DNA from: Pochonia chlamydosporia 170
Lineage: Eukaryota > Ascomycota > Sordariomycetes > Hypocreales > Clavicipitaceae
DNA: 64,000 bases
NCBI RefSeq assembly: GCF_001653235.2
Contig: NC_035791.1
Location: 1,302,001 to 1,366,000 of the forward strand
Direction of reading: 5' to 3'
In this document: positions 22,790-33,811 of the stretch, one piece after another
How positions within the stretch are numbered: position 1 is the stretch's first letter
Layout: each line of letters starts with the position of its first letter
Notes under the pieces: model-generated
Told to the model about the DNA's origin: nothing
Databases searched by the model: none
The model's input: only the letters and a program-made list of their open reading frames with translations
Made by a program: the position numbers and the translations under genes

Positions 22790-25700
22790 GATGACCAAAA
22801 ATGACCAAAAGTGATTTCTCTATATCATGTTCTAAGGTCGTAAGGACCAGAATGTTGAGTTCCACGTCCAGGTCGTGGATAAAATGCCGTCTCAACCGTG
22901 GCGGCTGCACACGTCAGGCCTGGTGTGACCAGAAAGAGTTTGGCTTGGGGTTCGAGGCAGGGTAAACGTCAACGTCAAAGTCGCCTGCCAAAACGAGACC
23001 CTGGCTTGCTTGCGTATGCGGTCAGAGGCGGAAAGATAGGTGGAAAACAGCTTCTCACAACATCAACTATAGGAACGAAAGAAAAGAAGATGAGACGAAA
23101 GAGAGGGGACTAGGTGAAGTCAAGTAATATTGGAAGTAGTGGAGGATTGGGAATGACCAAAACAAAAAGGGATTGCGTTTGCAAGAAAAGCCAAACAAGA
23201 GTCAGGGAATTGCTCCGTACCGAATGCCACCAGATGCCAGACTCCAGACACCAGACGCAGAAAACAGACAAGCGAGTGCACGCTGGGGAACGAAAACCGC
23301 AGATCGCTACGTACACATCCCTTCGTGGTGGAAAAGGCAAAAAAAAAAAGAGACATGAACTCCAACAATCCCAGCCTTTGGTTTGGGCTTGTTGCCGCTG
23401 GGCGAATCAAGCCAATGTCGTAGCTAGTGACGGAGGACTAGTCTGGGAAGTCCGTCCTTTGCCCGCTCACTCAAACCCGGTCATCATCACCACCAGCAAC
23501 CTAACCATTGACGTTTTGTGGCTCTCACACCTCGGCCGGTCCAGTCTGCTTCTCCTTCTGCTTCTGCTTTTGGCTGGGGCTCACGGCGCATGCTTCACGC
23601 CTCACGCCTCGCACCCCCCTCCATGCCTGCCAAAGCTAATGTGATTGCTCCACTCTGCCCAGCTGAGACTAAACCCAGAAGCCGCTCGTTCGTCTGGTGG
23701 AATGGCACGGCTCCGATGTTGACCTGATTTTGTGCAACTGCAAGGGGCGGATTCAAGCTCTGGGAATAGCGAACAGCTCTGGTGACGCTTCCTTGCCTTC
23801 AACGTATCCTTGATTTTGTTCCTGCCGCCAAAGCGCTGACATGGCCACAATTTCGGAGTTAAAGGACTGACTGCCTTGAACATCGAGGCAGGCCCAAGAG
23901 GCACGCGTCATGCACGAACTGCTTGTGTTGAGGATGCCTTGACATTGGAAGGGTGGCCTAGCTCCCTCCCACCGCACAGGCAATCTTGAAGCTTGATCTG
24001 AAACCAGGTCATTCAAGTCAGTGGTGCTTATCTGGTGCTTAAACCCGTAGAAAGAGCCTCCTTTTGCACAGCCTTCCCGTCCCAACGTCGTGGGTAAGTT
24101 GGGGCCCCAGCTGTCAATCACTCCATCCCGATTTCCAGATAACGTTATAAACGACCCAGAAAGGTTTCTTTGTTCAGACAGCCGACTTGGTGTTTCAATC
24201 GTTCATACCTACTCGTGTAGCTTGCCTCGCTGCCTCCCAGTCAGTCACGGTGTAAAACATTGTTGCCAGGGCCGCTGGAATGCCTGCCCGTGGCTTTCCT
24301 ACTGAGCATCATCACCCGCCACAAATAGCCCATGGCGGGGGCGCACTGGAGCGCATGCCAAGAAGCTAACGAGTCTGGCAGACATTACGCCGTCCAATGT
24401 GCAGGTCAAGGGCGGCGGGAGGTGTCGATCGATGAGCCTTTGATGAGTTGTCGCTCAGTCATAACCACTTTGAGGCATGGGAGTAGCCCTTAATGTCCGG
24501 AGGAAGGTAATGTTCCAGAAGTCACGCAAGGACGTGGGACGAGCATGCAACATGGCGGCTTCGCATTGTTTTGTGGCACGATACTGTTATCGATGCCGAC
24601 GACGAGACGACGAGATGCTTGCGATACGATACGACACGAGACGGGAATTAGCAAAGTGCCGCGCCGGCGCCTTGTTGAAAAATTCAAAACCTTGAAGCTT
24701 GAATGTTCCCATTTTTCTTTCCGGCACTCACTCTCTGGGCTCCATCGCTGGTGGGAGGTGTGGGTCGCTCCTGCATTTTGCTCACTTGAGGAGCACGCGA
24801 CACCACCATTGCGCTGCGTAGCTCCTTCTCTACTTCCCTGCTCTTGGTCGACGTCATCACTTGCGGTCAGTCAGTGGTATCTGCAAGTGCAGGTGCGATG
24901 GTCGAATCAATTGGGTTGTCCAAATATGCATCATTTTCTGCCGCTCGTGTTACGCCTCCCAACGTCCATCCCCAGAAGAGATCACCGGATCACACCAATA
25001 TCAGGGCTGAGAACAGTATTGCCAACCTATTTTGCTGGTGTTCATTTTGAACGGACCGACCTCGATGTATTGTGCAGACAGTCTGGCCGGTGCCGTTGAT
25101 TCCCTTTGCAGCATAGGATGACGCGCGTTGCTCTTCCTTGACTGCAGCTGGAAGACGCCACGGCCGCTTCAAAGCAGTTTCAACGAGCATTTGCTGCCTT
25201 TCAATCGGACACCGGCACACTCTTCAGGCCCGTGGCTGAATGCCAAGAACGCTCGTGTGCACAGTTCAAGGATTTTCGGAACGTACGGCGCCAGCAGGCC
25301 AATCCTCGCACTCGTTGACAGAGAGCACAGCATGATACCCCCTCAAGCCCCTGTGGGTTGGGACGCCGCTGTGGGGAATAATTTATCCATTCGATCCAAC
25401 TGGACTTTTGTGCACAATAATCGACTTTCCCAAACTCGTGCTGGACCATCCCGACATGGGGCGGCCATTGATTCACGCGGCACTCAAAAGGGTCAAAGAT
25501 TCGGTTGGGCACATCGGGGCCGGGTTCGGCCGTTCAGCACTGGCGGTGCCAAGAATCTTCAAAGCAACAACAGCCAGGGCAGGATGGAGAATGCATTGCA
25601 AGCAGGATTGTGTGAATAAACAGCCTGTTCCTTGCTAACGGATGGTCATGCTGTGCAGTGCCTAGTGCCTCCTTTTGCCTGATTGTCTGTCCAGTTTTGT

Positions 25701-27251
25701 ATGGAGTACGTATCCCTTCTTATCAACGCTAGTGCACCATTTTGGCCATCAGTCTTGGCAATTTGTACGGGTGCCAAGCTATATTCTTCCAAGTTCTGAC
25801 CGAGAGCTATGGTACAGGATGGTGCCCATTTCATCTGATTCACTCATCAGCGGTCAACTGTGCTGTTTAGTGTTTACACATTCCCCAGCCACCAACGGAA
25901 TACCAGTTAAAGACATTGCCCCGTGCTGCTCTTGGTCATAAATACCCCAAAAAGAAACAGCAATAAAATTAAGGTTACTTTTGGACACGAGGGATGCGGA
26001 CTTTTCGGCGTCTTGACTTGTCGTCTTGGTGTGCACGCCCCTGGAAACTGCTTTTGCAGCGGATGCCACGAACTGTTTTCTGTCATGCCCTTCATGTGAA
26101 GGCTCAGGCGCATCCACACACGCCAGGGATCAGGGACACTCCCTGATGTTGACTGATGCTGTCCATGTGGATAGACGGAAGTCGGAGTTTCACTATTGCA
26201 TTTCAAGAAGCAGTAATCCGCGTTTGGAGACAGTCAGATATTTGTCCAGCGCTGACCTTGCAAATAAGCACGTTGTGTTAAAAGCCGATCCAGGTTCATC
26301 TTATCCTGCCATATTGAAATATGGAGTCCGGGTCATTGTCCATCCCCATCCATTTATGGATACGCGGATATGCGCGATCAGAGACTCTGCAACACAAGTC
26401 ATCGGCAACTTGCAACACCGACTCTCCGGGTCGTCCGATATTTATGCATCCATCTTATTGCCCATTTGGACCTCGGCGCAACTTCCGGTGAAATGCTCTG
26501 TTCACCATCTCCTCATATCAAAATTTACACCAGGAGCATGAGTGAATAGACAATGTTGCGAGTATTCTTCAAGAGGCCTCCTGATTCTTTCACTAATGCA
26601 TAGTCTATCCGCCAATGCCACATTCTTTGTCAGCGGGAGGTGATCCGATAGCTTTTCCAGTGTTGACGTGGACATCATCAAGTTTTCTGGAGGTGGCTGT
26701 GCCTAAAGTGGTATGGAAGCCGGCGATCATGGGAGTTCCAGCATCGAACAAGGGAGTTTCCATGCCTGTTCTTGGACCCAGAGTGTTCGTCTCATTGGTT
26801 ATTGATTACACAGCCGCGAGGGTAACCTCCATCTTGTTAACGTGTGTGCATGTGAGGTCTAAACTAACATGCGAGGCTGACTCTGAACAAGGATATTCCT
26901 ATCTTTGTCGCGAGATGCAACTTTTGTGGGTTGGGCCTCACTAAGCTTACTTCCGTTTTGATACCGGGATAGGCAGTAGTTTCTCCCGACATAACAGCCC
27001 ATGGAGAACAAGGTAGGCGTGGTGTTTTGTGTCGTCTCCGTGGTGAGCTGGTACAAATGTCATAGATTTACTTCTTGTTGCTGTTGTGCGAAATATTACC
27101 CTACAGACAGAATGAAAAGTTTTACTCGATACAAATAGATGCTACTTTCGCCCAGGTTGTCCCTCTAAAAGCCACAATCCGTATTGAATGGCGAGTTCCT
27201 ACATTTCCCCAGCACATATACAGATCGTAGGTATGCATGTTTTGCTCCTGG
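22790..27251. other. Gene-poor stretch of 4.5 kb
   Basis: No supportable gene. The first 600 nt are presumed promoter of the PAP2 gene and contain an A-run near 23338-23350. Longer frames (23114-23644, 24545-25099, 25128-25619, 26026-26541 on plus) have no domain, no signal peptide and unlikely amino acid make-up. A short cgatacgatacgacacgagacg-like repeat lies near 24620. No transposon signature seen. Confidence 0.4.
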
Positions 27252-29883
27252 TTATGGAACGTTGGCCTTTGAGAATCCTGGTCGGCTTGGATCCTGCAGG
27301 CGAGCCAATTCCAACAGCAGGCGATACAGGTATATCGACATATCCGCATCCCTCATGGCCCTTGAAAACCACTCTCTCCCCTGATCGGCGATTTGCAACG
27401 CCATAATCTGGCCTTCCTTTGTCGAGGTCAAGTACGTGACCAGCTCGGGGAGCTCATCCATGCCAGGGCTGACAGGAATAAAATGCACCCAAGGCAGGAG
27501 ACGATCGTCATGCCATTCGTGAAGGAGAGTTTGCTTCAAGGGCACTGATTTAGAGGCTACCAGTTTGTACCATCGGCCACTAATGCCATTGCCGTCGAGG
27601 TCAAAAGCTAACCTACATCTGAGTGGTTCATCCTTGTCTGTCCATTCTTTCATGCGATAGAAAGTAGACTGCTCGCGACATGCATTTTTGACGCACTGAT
27701 TAATTTTTGTGAAGGCCACGTCGAAAAGTCTGCCGTTGAGAAAAGAGGACAACACACGCTGAGAAGTACCCTTCTTATCGGCAAGATACATGTGCTTTTG
27801 GCCGTCGAGCGTTTGGACCAGGCTCACGAATCGTTGTCTGTGAAAATACTTCCAACTGGAGTCCTTGGCAAAAGCCCCCGATGTAGAACCTGCCCAGTAG
27901 AGGATGTTCTTCTTGCTTGACCAATCTGGGTCTCTCGCCTCACTGTACACAAACTCAGATTCGAAGTAGGCAGGGCTCGGAAACAAAATGTCGCCCATGG
28001 TAGACAGCGACCCCGTAGAAAGCACAGGTACCATCCCCTCAATCAATCGGAAGGAAGTAGGGCTCGTCAGTAGCCCATGCATCTGGCGGTAGCTGGGATG
28101 GTTGCAGATATCTCGAGAGTCATCCATATCTTGGACGAAAGACAGGCCATATGAGTCAACGCCCGGCTTAGGGATGGCGGCAGTGTCACGCCGGGTGTTG
28201 TTGCAATACTGTACCAAGAAGTCCCAGGTCGGTGTGTGCGACAGACTTGTCAGCTTGGGTGTCGATTTAGATTCAGATTGGTCCTGTCCTGTTGGGAAAA
28301 TAACTCTAGGTTCATCCAAATGGTTGACTAGAAATTCCACATCAGGCAACACGCCTTTGACATGCCCGACGAGCTGGATGAACAATTTGCTAAAATGCCT
28401 GTCAAAACTGCGCCAGTTGTGAGCACAATCGGTCAAGCCAGTCTGGCCAGAAAATTTACATACCCAGAGCTCGTTGTCTGGGGAAAGTTGCACGTTTCTT
28501 ATCGCATCGCTGATTTGTTGACCACTGAGGCTCCATAAAGGGATAAGGGACCTATACATGGCATCAAATTCGTCGATGACTGGTGAGTCGTGCGACTTGG
28601 CATACTGGAACCACCCTTCAAAGCCCGGGGGAGGGTCCGCTTCGTATCGACGGCGATATTCCTCACGGGCATCTGTGTAGGTTTTAGATTGGCGGCGTAG
28701 TAAGTCATCGAATTCAGCATTTGCTATGCGAATAATCGCCTCCACGGGATGCTCATGTATGCTGGTAAAAGCTTCTGCTCTAGACTGTGCAGTTCTAATT
28801 GCAAGGAAGCTTGCCAAATACGGGAGAAGTGGAATAGTCACAAAAACCCACAGAAAGCTTCGCTGGTACGTCCTCTTCGGAATAATAGCGACGAGTTGGC
28901 CCAACGTTAGGCTAGAGACAACAACGTGGGAAAACGCCTGGCTCTCCCGGCTCTGTATAAATGGGTTGCATGTGGAAAAGATGGCAAAAATTTTGGCAAT
29001 TGCTGCCGCGGACCAGGATATCTGGCGAGCCTAGTCGTATTGATCAGTATTGAAGGAGACACAGAGACACAGATGCACGTTTGACGAACCATATCCATGA
29101 CAAAAAGCCACGTCAAGGCTTTCGCAGTGCCAGCCAACAGCGTCGTGAGGGGATCAAAGGATCCGAAACCGAGAAGTAGTGTTTGAAGTGCCAGCATCAT
29201 CATCAAAACACCGACCACCTTTGGGGCGAGAGTTGCAATGTCAGCCTCTATATTCACATATGGCATTGCCTCGGTCTTTGGGTCCGATTTTGGAACAAGA
29301 ACGCCATAGAGCACCACCAGGGAAAGGAGCTCAATGGTGGATAAGAACAAGCCACGCGGGCTCGGGCTCGGATAGACTAATGTATAAACGCCAAGCACGG
29401 AAATAGCGACTTCCGTGTATTTCCATGCCCGGTGCTGCATTGTCGTCAGTGTCGGGTGTTGATGGTTCAGCAGCTTCTGCATAATGCCCATGGCAGGGGT
29501 CAAGGCTGGCTATTTATTGTCAGTTAGTAGTATGTCCACAAGCTGTAGTCAAAAGTCGGCAGTCTCACTGTAAGAAACCCAGCAAAAGTATTCTCCTCTG
29601 AGCTAATAGTCGCAATGGCTATGGCCACAGAGAATATCCAGCAAGAACCGGGCCTCGACTTGACTTCGTCCCGAAGTGGCGCGTTCCCACTGCTTGCTCT
29701 TGCCTCAAGGCAAGGTCTCTTAGTATACCTAATGAGAAAGTATAAAAAGATCCAGCCGATGGCCTCTGACCCTAGCTGGCAAGATCTGGAAGTCGTCCAG
29801 TATTGAGCAGCAACAGCTGTGAGGACGCTCGCAGCAGAAACACTCACAAGGAGTTCGTGATCATCAGGTTGAGCCCACCACAT
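27252..29883 (-). CDS. CAP10-domain glycosyltransferase, family GT90 (about 837 aa)
   Basis: Exons 29883-29569, 29509-29090 and 29030-27252 join in phase 0 (2514 nt); introns gtgaga...aatag and gttcgt...actag, both 59 nt. The N-terminal third has many membrane helices (LLVSVSAASVLTAVAA, AIGWIFLYFLI, TLVYPSP-flanked, VVGVLMMMLALQTLL, FLWVFVTIPLLPYLASFLAI). The lumenal catalytic region has the CAP10 signature: ILYWAGSTSG, FDLDGNGISGRWYKL (around residue 720), LLHEWHDDRLLPWVHFIPV, then GREWFSRAM. Fungal relatives of Cryptococcus Cap10/Cap59 and Cxt1 transfer xylose or other sugars in the secretory pathway; the exact donor and acceptor are unknown. Start is uncertain: an in-frame open stretch continues upstream of 29883 to an acceptor-like tag near 29940, so a further 5' exon is possible. 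A 72-nt segment inside exon 1 (29776-29847) has intron borders but is in frame; retention gives a membrane helix, so I keep it. Confidence 0.88.
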
Positions 29884-30476
29884 TGTCCGGCAGGTACGAT
29901 ACGGGACAATGGAGGCTTGAAGGCTGGAAAGTACGGTCTCCTACCGCAGATACTGCTTGTATCTCTTGTGTCATGATTGAGAAAAGGGTTTCGTAGAATG
30001 AGGGTTCTTTGAATGGGGGGAGGAACGCGTTGGTCCATGCCCAGATTGTGCAAAGCCAGCAACCAGCCCGTGCCCAGCAATGTGAATTCGACTATTATTG
30101 CAGCAGTGAAATCAGAATTGGCTGCATTGATGCAACCTCAAGTGTCATTCAGAGTACCGAGACAACAGAGTTGGCATGGTGTTTCTGTACCACATGGTCG
30201 TCCGTCAGAGTGGCAATAGGGGTTGTTTTCTCATTCATCTCTTTCTTGAGACACTACGTAGTATTACTGCTCACGTAATATCAGCTTGGGCATATGCCTG
30301 CTCGATTCTTGATATAACTAAATGATTGAAACAGGGAGATGACGAAGATACCAGACCCCAGCCTGCATTTGGATTGGATACCAAGGACGCGGTTCGGGCC
30401 GCCTTGCATCAATCAATTGATCCCTACAGTTGGCGTTTACGGTGATGGTCACACAGCTTGAAAGTGTCAATGTCCA

Positions 30477-30518
30477 TGTCTGGTCAACCTTGTCTGGTCA
30501 ACCTTGTCTGGTCAACTT
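30477..30518. repeat. Three tandem copies of a 14-bp unit
   Basis: The unit tgtctggtcaacct occurs three times in succession; the last copy ends ctt. It lies in the spacer upstream of the first secreted gene. I see no equivalent array in unit B, so it probably arose after the duplication or was lost there. Confidence 0.9.
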
Positions 30519-31039
30519 TGACAGACGCACCGCCCACCGTAGTGGTGGCATCAACCTGAGCCTTCTGTTTATGACTTGTCGTGTCTAGTGCAGATTATCC
30601 TTCGAGCCTTGCCTCACACAGTCTCGGAGTTGAACTGACCCGTGCAGGGTATTGACATTGCTACCAAGTTTTGCTACTCTGGCTGGCAACGGTCCTCCGT
30701 ACTTGCCTCCTGAGAAGAGCTCGACGATGTGTCACGGAGTACACACCGTGCATCGTCCTCCCGGCCAGTCTGTGTCTGACAGGGTATGTCCATGGTATGT
30801 CCATACTATGTCCTCCACACAGAGTGCGAATCGCCGAACAGGAATATGTCGACAATAACCTGGTATCATTGGCAGGACTAGCTGGTCTTATGACGACAGT
30901 GCAGTGCTCCAATAACCTCATTCTCTGGTGCGACGAGAGCAGACCACACGACATTGTCGCGCTAGGGTTTAGATCTGGGCAACACGCAAGTATATCTTTC
31001 TCGTCTCCTATGTCATAGCAGGTTAGATATCTGCAAAGC

Positions 31040-31046
31040 TATATAA
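31040..31046 (+). promoter_or_regulatory. TATA box of first small secreted gene
   Basis: tatataa, 126 nt upstream of the ATG at 31172. The corresponding element before the paralogue (tataaag, 33411) sits at nearly the same distance within a conserved context (ctgc(g/a)aa(a/g)cta before it), which supports function in both copies. Confidence 0.6.
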
Positions 31047-31171
31047 GAAGGCGTTGATCCCTTGTGAAATGAGGGTTACTATCCTTTCGATCTTTCTTTC
31101 TCCATCTCTAAGGCCCAGTTCCTTCCTCAGCAAACTGAGACCTAAGCCAAAATTAACCTTTTTAACTCAAA

Positions 31172-31447
31172 ATGAAATTTTATAACTCTATTATTGCCGT
31201 CGCTACACTACTCACCACCATAGATGCCTGCCAATGCATCTCCTCCGTGGGTGTTAATGTAGCCGCCACGTTCAACTGCTGCCGTGAGGCTGGCGGCAAG
31301 CCCTGGGGCGACCAATGTCCGGCTGATCAAATTAGCAACAGGCTATCCGACTTCGCAGAATGCTGCAAGTCCTACGGTACGCGGTCGGACTGTCGCTGCA
31401 GCTCCGGTTGTGAGGAACCGGAAGCCCGGGACATGCCCGAGGAGTAG
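31172..31447 (+). CDS. Small secreted cysteine-rich protein, paralogue 1 (91 aa)
   Basis: Single exon. Signal peptide residues 1-19 (NSIIAVATLLTTIDA), then a mature chain of about 72 residues with ten cysteines at 20, 22, 36, 37, 49, 64, 65, 74, 76 and 80: CxC, CC, C, CC, CxC, C. This suggests five disulfides. The C-terminus is acidic (EEPEARDMPEE) and extends beyond that of the paralogue at 33554-33811. No family recognised; the size, secretion and cysteine content fit an effector-like or antimicrobial-like fungal protein, which is inference only. It has its own TATA box and lies in duplication unit A. It is not a member of CFEM, hydrophobin or LysM families by its cysteine spacing. Confidence 0.82.
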   Translation: MKFYNSIIAVATLLTTIDACQCISSVGVNVAATFNCCREAGGKPWGDQCPADQISNRLSDFAECCKSYGTRSDCRCSSGCEEPEARDMPEE

Positions 31448-32051
31448 CTCACAAGGCCTCCAATCAAGGCTGTGCTCAATGGTCAATCGCCTTCGCGCCG
31501 GCTATATCGACTACTGCATATCGTTACACTTCGTGGTGGAGGTTGGTGATGTAAATGATGAACTGAAATTAGGTGGAACAAGACTATAGAAGATAATTCG
31601 AAGAACTCCTGTAGCTTTACAAACAATATCACCCTCTCTCATTTAGGCGTGCATTGGGACCTTGCCGTTACTTCATGGCGTTTACTCTACGTTTCCCCAA
31701 GATTTCCATTGTGCATGTAACACTAGCGGGCTATGGTGCTGTTCTTCTATCGTGGGACCCAGAACTGAGGGCAGGATCCCCTTCATGTCGTCTTCGACAC
31801 CTCCATACTTGCACTGGAGGACGAACAGCGGCTTGAGATGTACAAGTCTGCAGTAGGAAGAAACTCAAGCTTCTGTCTAGGTTCTCTAGCTAGCCATCAG
31901 GCTATGCGCATAGAGGCAACAACGGTGTTGGACATGATATGGACGATCGTGGAGTCAAAGTAGCGTGCTCTCGGTTGTGAGATGACACGACAACTAAAGA
32001 CGGAAAGGATCCAACATCACGGGCGAATCAATTTTCTAGTTTTCCATATAC

Positions 32052-32281
32052 CTGTTGCGAAGCCGGCTCTTGCTTCGATGCAAGCTCTCTGAATGAATGT
32101 CTCGAGAGAGTATGGAATGACGCGGCCGACGATCTGGGATCCAAGCGAACAAGATCTGGTTATGGTCTACGGAGTAGTATTGGTTAGTAATGGTTGTGAA
32201 GTCACTTGCTGCTGAAACACTCACAATGAGGTCGTGATGACCTAGCTTCGCCAGCACATAGTCCGATTCGATACGGAACAA
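32052..32281 (-). pseudogene. 5' fragment of the GT90 gene, broken copy
   Basis: Minus-strand remnant corresponding to the start region and first membrane helix of the GT90 gene: HDLIVSVSAASDFT here against HELLVSVSAASVLT in the intact gene. The borders gtgagtgtttc and the upstream ccgtatcg block are conserved. After the helix the frame is disrupted and the sequence stops at the unit junction near 32051, so only the 5' end was duplicated. No catalytic part exists in this copy; it cannot make an enzyme. Confidence 0.75.
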
Positions 32282-33410
32282 CGGAGACTTGTGGACTGAA
32301 AAGCATGGTCTACTACTACAGAAACTGCTGGCTTCGCTCGTGCCATTGAGTGAAGATTCACAGGATGAGGGGGATGATCACGTTGCTAAGTGAATCCATG
32401 CCCAAATTTGCAAAACCAGTTATCGGTGCGTGTCTCCCATGTGATTTGGCCTGATTTTGCATCAGTGAAAGCAGAATCGACTGCATTGATGCAAGAAGCT
32501 CAAATGCAATCAAGAGTACTCAGTGCCAAGGCAACTGAGCGGGCATCTAGACTCGGTACCACATGGCCGTACATTATGCAGAGTTTCAGACCAAGGGCGG
32601 AGAGCTTTTTTTCTTTTTCTTTTCTTTCTTGGGACACTTATGCTGCCCACGTAATATCATTCTATACATTTGCCTTTTTGTATGACTGCTTGGCTAACCG
32701 AAATAGAAGCACAATCAAGGGTGAAGTGTTGTACCACGACTTGGGTGGTGTTTGTTGTCAAACTCGAGATCCCCTCTTTTCTGTACATCCGTCTTGGCTG
32801 CCACGACTCCCTTCTAGCCGCTGGGGAACGCCTCCACGGTTCTACAGACCACCTCAATGAGGCTGGTAAGGTCTGAGCTTGAACAAGATTGCGTCCTTTC
32901 GATGCCGTCGTGAGAAGCGGTGGCAGAGGTTTGGAATGGTGGCTCCGGATAACGACGAAAGCCTGTTCTTAGATGGGTGTTGATACGCCCATTTCAGGGA
33001 TGGTTACGCAGTGTGAACCTGATAACTGCCGCAATCTTCCCCCATAGTTGGACAATCTCGGTACCCGTCTTGCCGGGCTGTCAAGCTTGTGCAATGAAGG
33101 ACAACTGGACTGTATTAATAATTGTGCAGCATACGTATGCCCAAATTGGGCTTTCTACATGAATATCTCCTCTCTTGCTACAGCGTAACTAATCTGTTCT
33201 TGAATGACCATAATATCACAATGGGACGAAAGCCTCCTCTTGGTACGACGAACTGACCAGGCGGTGACGGTGTATTACTTTGATGGCCAGTCTCCATGGC
33301 ACGTCGAAAGCAAACCACACGATATGGGTGCGTCAGGCTGTCAATTTGAGCAACCTGCAGGTGTAGCGTTTTCATCGCCCAAGGCATCACGGGTTATATC
33401 ACTGCGAAAC

Positions 33411-33417
33411 TATAAAG
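33411..33417 (+). promoter_or_regulatory. TATA box of second small secreted gene
   Basis: tataaag, 137 nt upstream of the ATG at 33554, in a context shared with the first copy. Confidence 0.55.
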
Positions 33418-33553
33418 AGGAGTTGACCCGTTAGTGAATTGAGAACCCTCTTTCCTCCATCCATCTCTCTCAAATCTGTCTTCTACATCTTTATAACGCG
33501 TAGTCACCAATCACCAAGCACTCAGTCTACGAAACAACCATCTCAACGTCGAA

Positions 33554-33811
33554 ATGAGGTTTTCCAGCTCCATCATTATCGCCGTCGCTACGCTATTCAC
33601 TGCCACCGATGCCTGTCGATGCATGACCGGTGTAGGAAACGACGTAGAGGCCACGGTGGCCTGCTGCAAGGAGGCAGACGGCAAGCCCAGCGGTGACAAT
33701 TGTCCGGCTGGCGAAATCGCTGACACGCTAGACGTCTTCTCGAAATGTTGCAGGCAATACCGTGCGCGTTCGGACTGCCGCTGCCCTGGTTGTGACGCAG
33801 CAGAACTGTAA
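33554..33811 (+). CDS. Small secreted cysteine-rich protein, paralogue 2 (85 aa)
   Basis: Single exon, tandem paralogue of the 31172-31447 gene. Signal peptide 1-20 (SSIIIAVATLFTATDA), ten cysteines at 21, 23, 37, 38, 50, 65, 66, 75, 77 and 80 in the same order and almost the same spacing. Shared blocks are GKP.GD.CPA and RSDCRC; between cysteines many residues differ (VGNDVEATVA against VGVNVAATFN), and the acidic tail is shortened to DAAEL. The framework is kept while surface positions have changed, the pattern expected for duplicated effector-like or defence-like secreted proteins. Function unknown. Confidence 0.82.
   Translation: MRFSSSIIIAVATLFTATDACRCMTGVGNDVEATVACCKEADGKPSGDNCPAGEIADTLDVFSKCCRQYRARSDCRCPGCDAAEL

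Larger units (their letters stand above)
29884..31171. other. Divergent intergenic region, GT90 and first small secreted gene
   Basis: This 1.3-kb spacer separates the GT90 start from the plus-strand secreted protein gene and belongs to duplication unit A. It contains a 14-bp direct repeat (30477-30518) and a TATA box (31040-31046), listed separately. No gene seen. Confidence 0.5.
29682..32051. repeat. Tandem duplication unit A (about 2.4 kb)
   Basis: This unit runs from inside GT90 exon 1 through its 5' flank and the first small cysteine-rich gene to 32051. It aligns by eye with unit B: 29696-29722 with 32066-32092 (gctcttgc..caaggc/gcaagc..tctct), 29880-29960 with 32275-32345, 30100-30140 with 32465-32515 (gtgaaa..agaat..ctgcattgatgcaa), 30280-30290 with 32650-32660 (cacgtaatatca), and the secreted-protein gene with its 3' flank (ttacacttcgtgg at 31525 and 33902). 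The right end (gaatcaattttctagttttccatatac) matches the right end of unit B, so the copies are head to tail. Identity is moderate with many indels, so the duplication is not recent. Confidence 0.8.
31448..33553. other. Spacer between the two secreted-protein genes, includes unit junction
   Basis: Contains the 3' flank of paralogue 1, the duplication junction near 32051, the GT90 remnant (32052-32281) and the unit-B promoter region. Apart from the remnant no gene is seen; the frame 32390-32860 (+) is not supported. Confidence 0.5.

Noticed and set aside
23114..23644. 176-codon plus-strand frame with an A-run
   Set aside because: Crosses simple sequence and promoter-like DNA; product shows no domain.
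24545..25099. 184-codon plus-strand frame
   Set aside because: No recognisable domain, no splice context; composition rich in Arg, Ser, Trp and Cys as in random translation.
29031..29089. Separate small membrane-protein gene at 28907-29503
   Set aside because: Splice signals in phase 0 connect it to the GT90 catalytic exon, giving ARQISW, the pattern expected in GT90 membrane regions.
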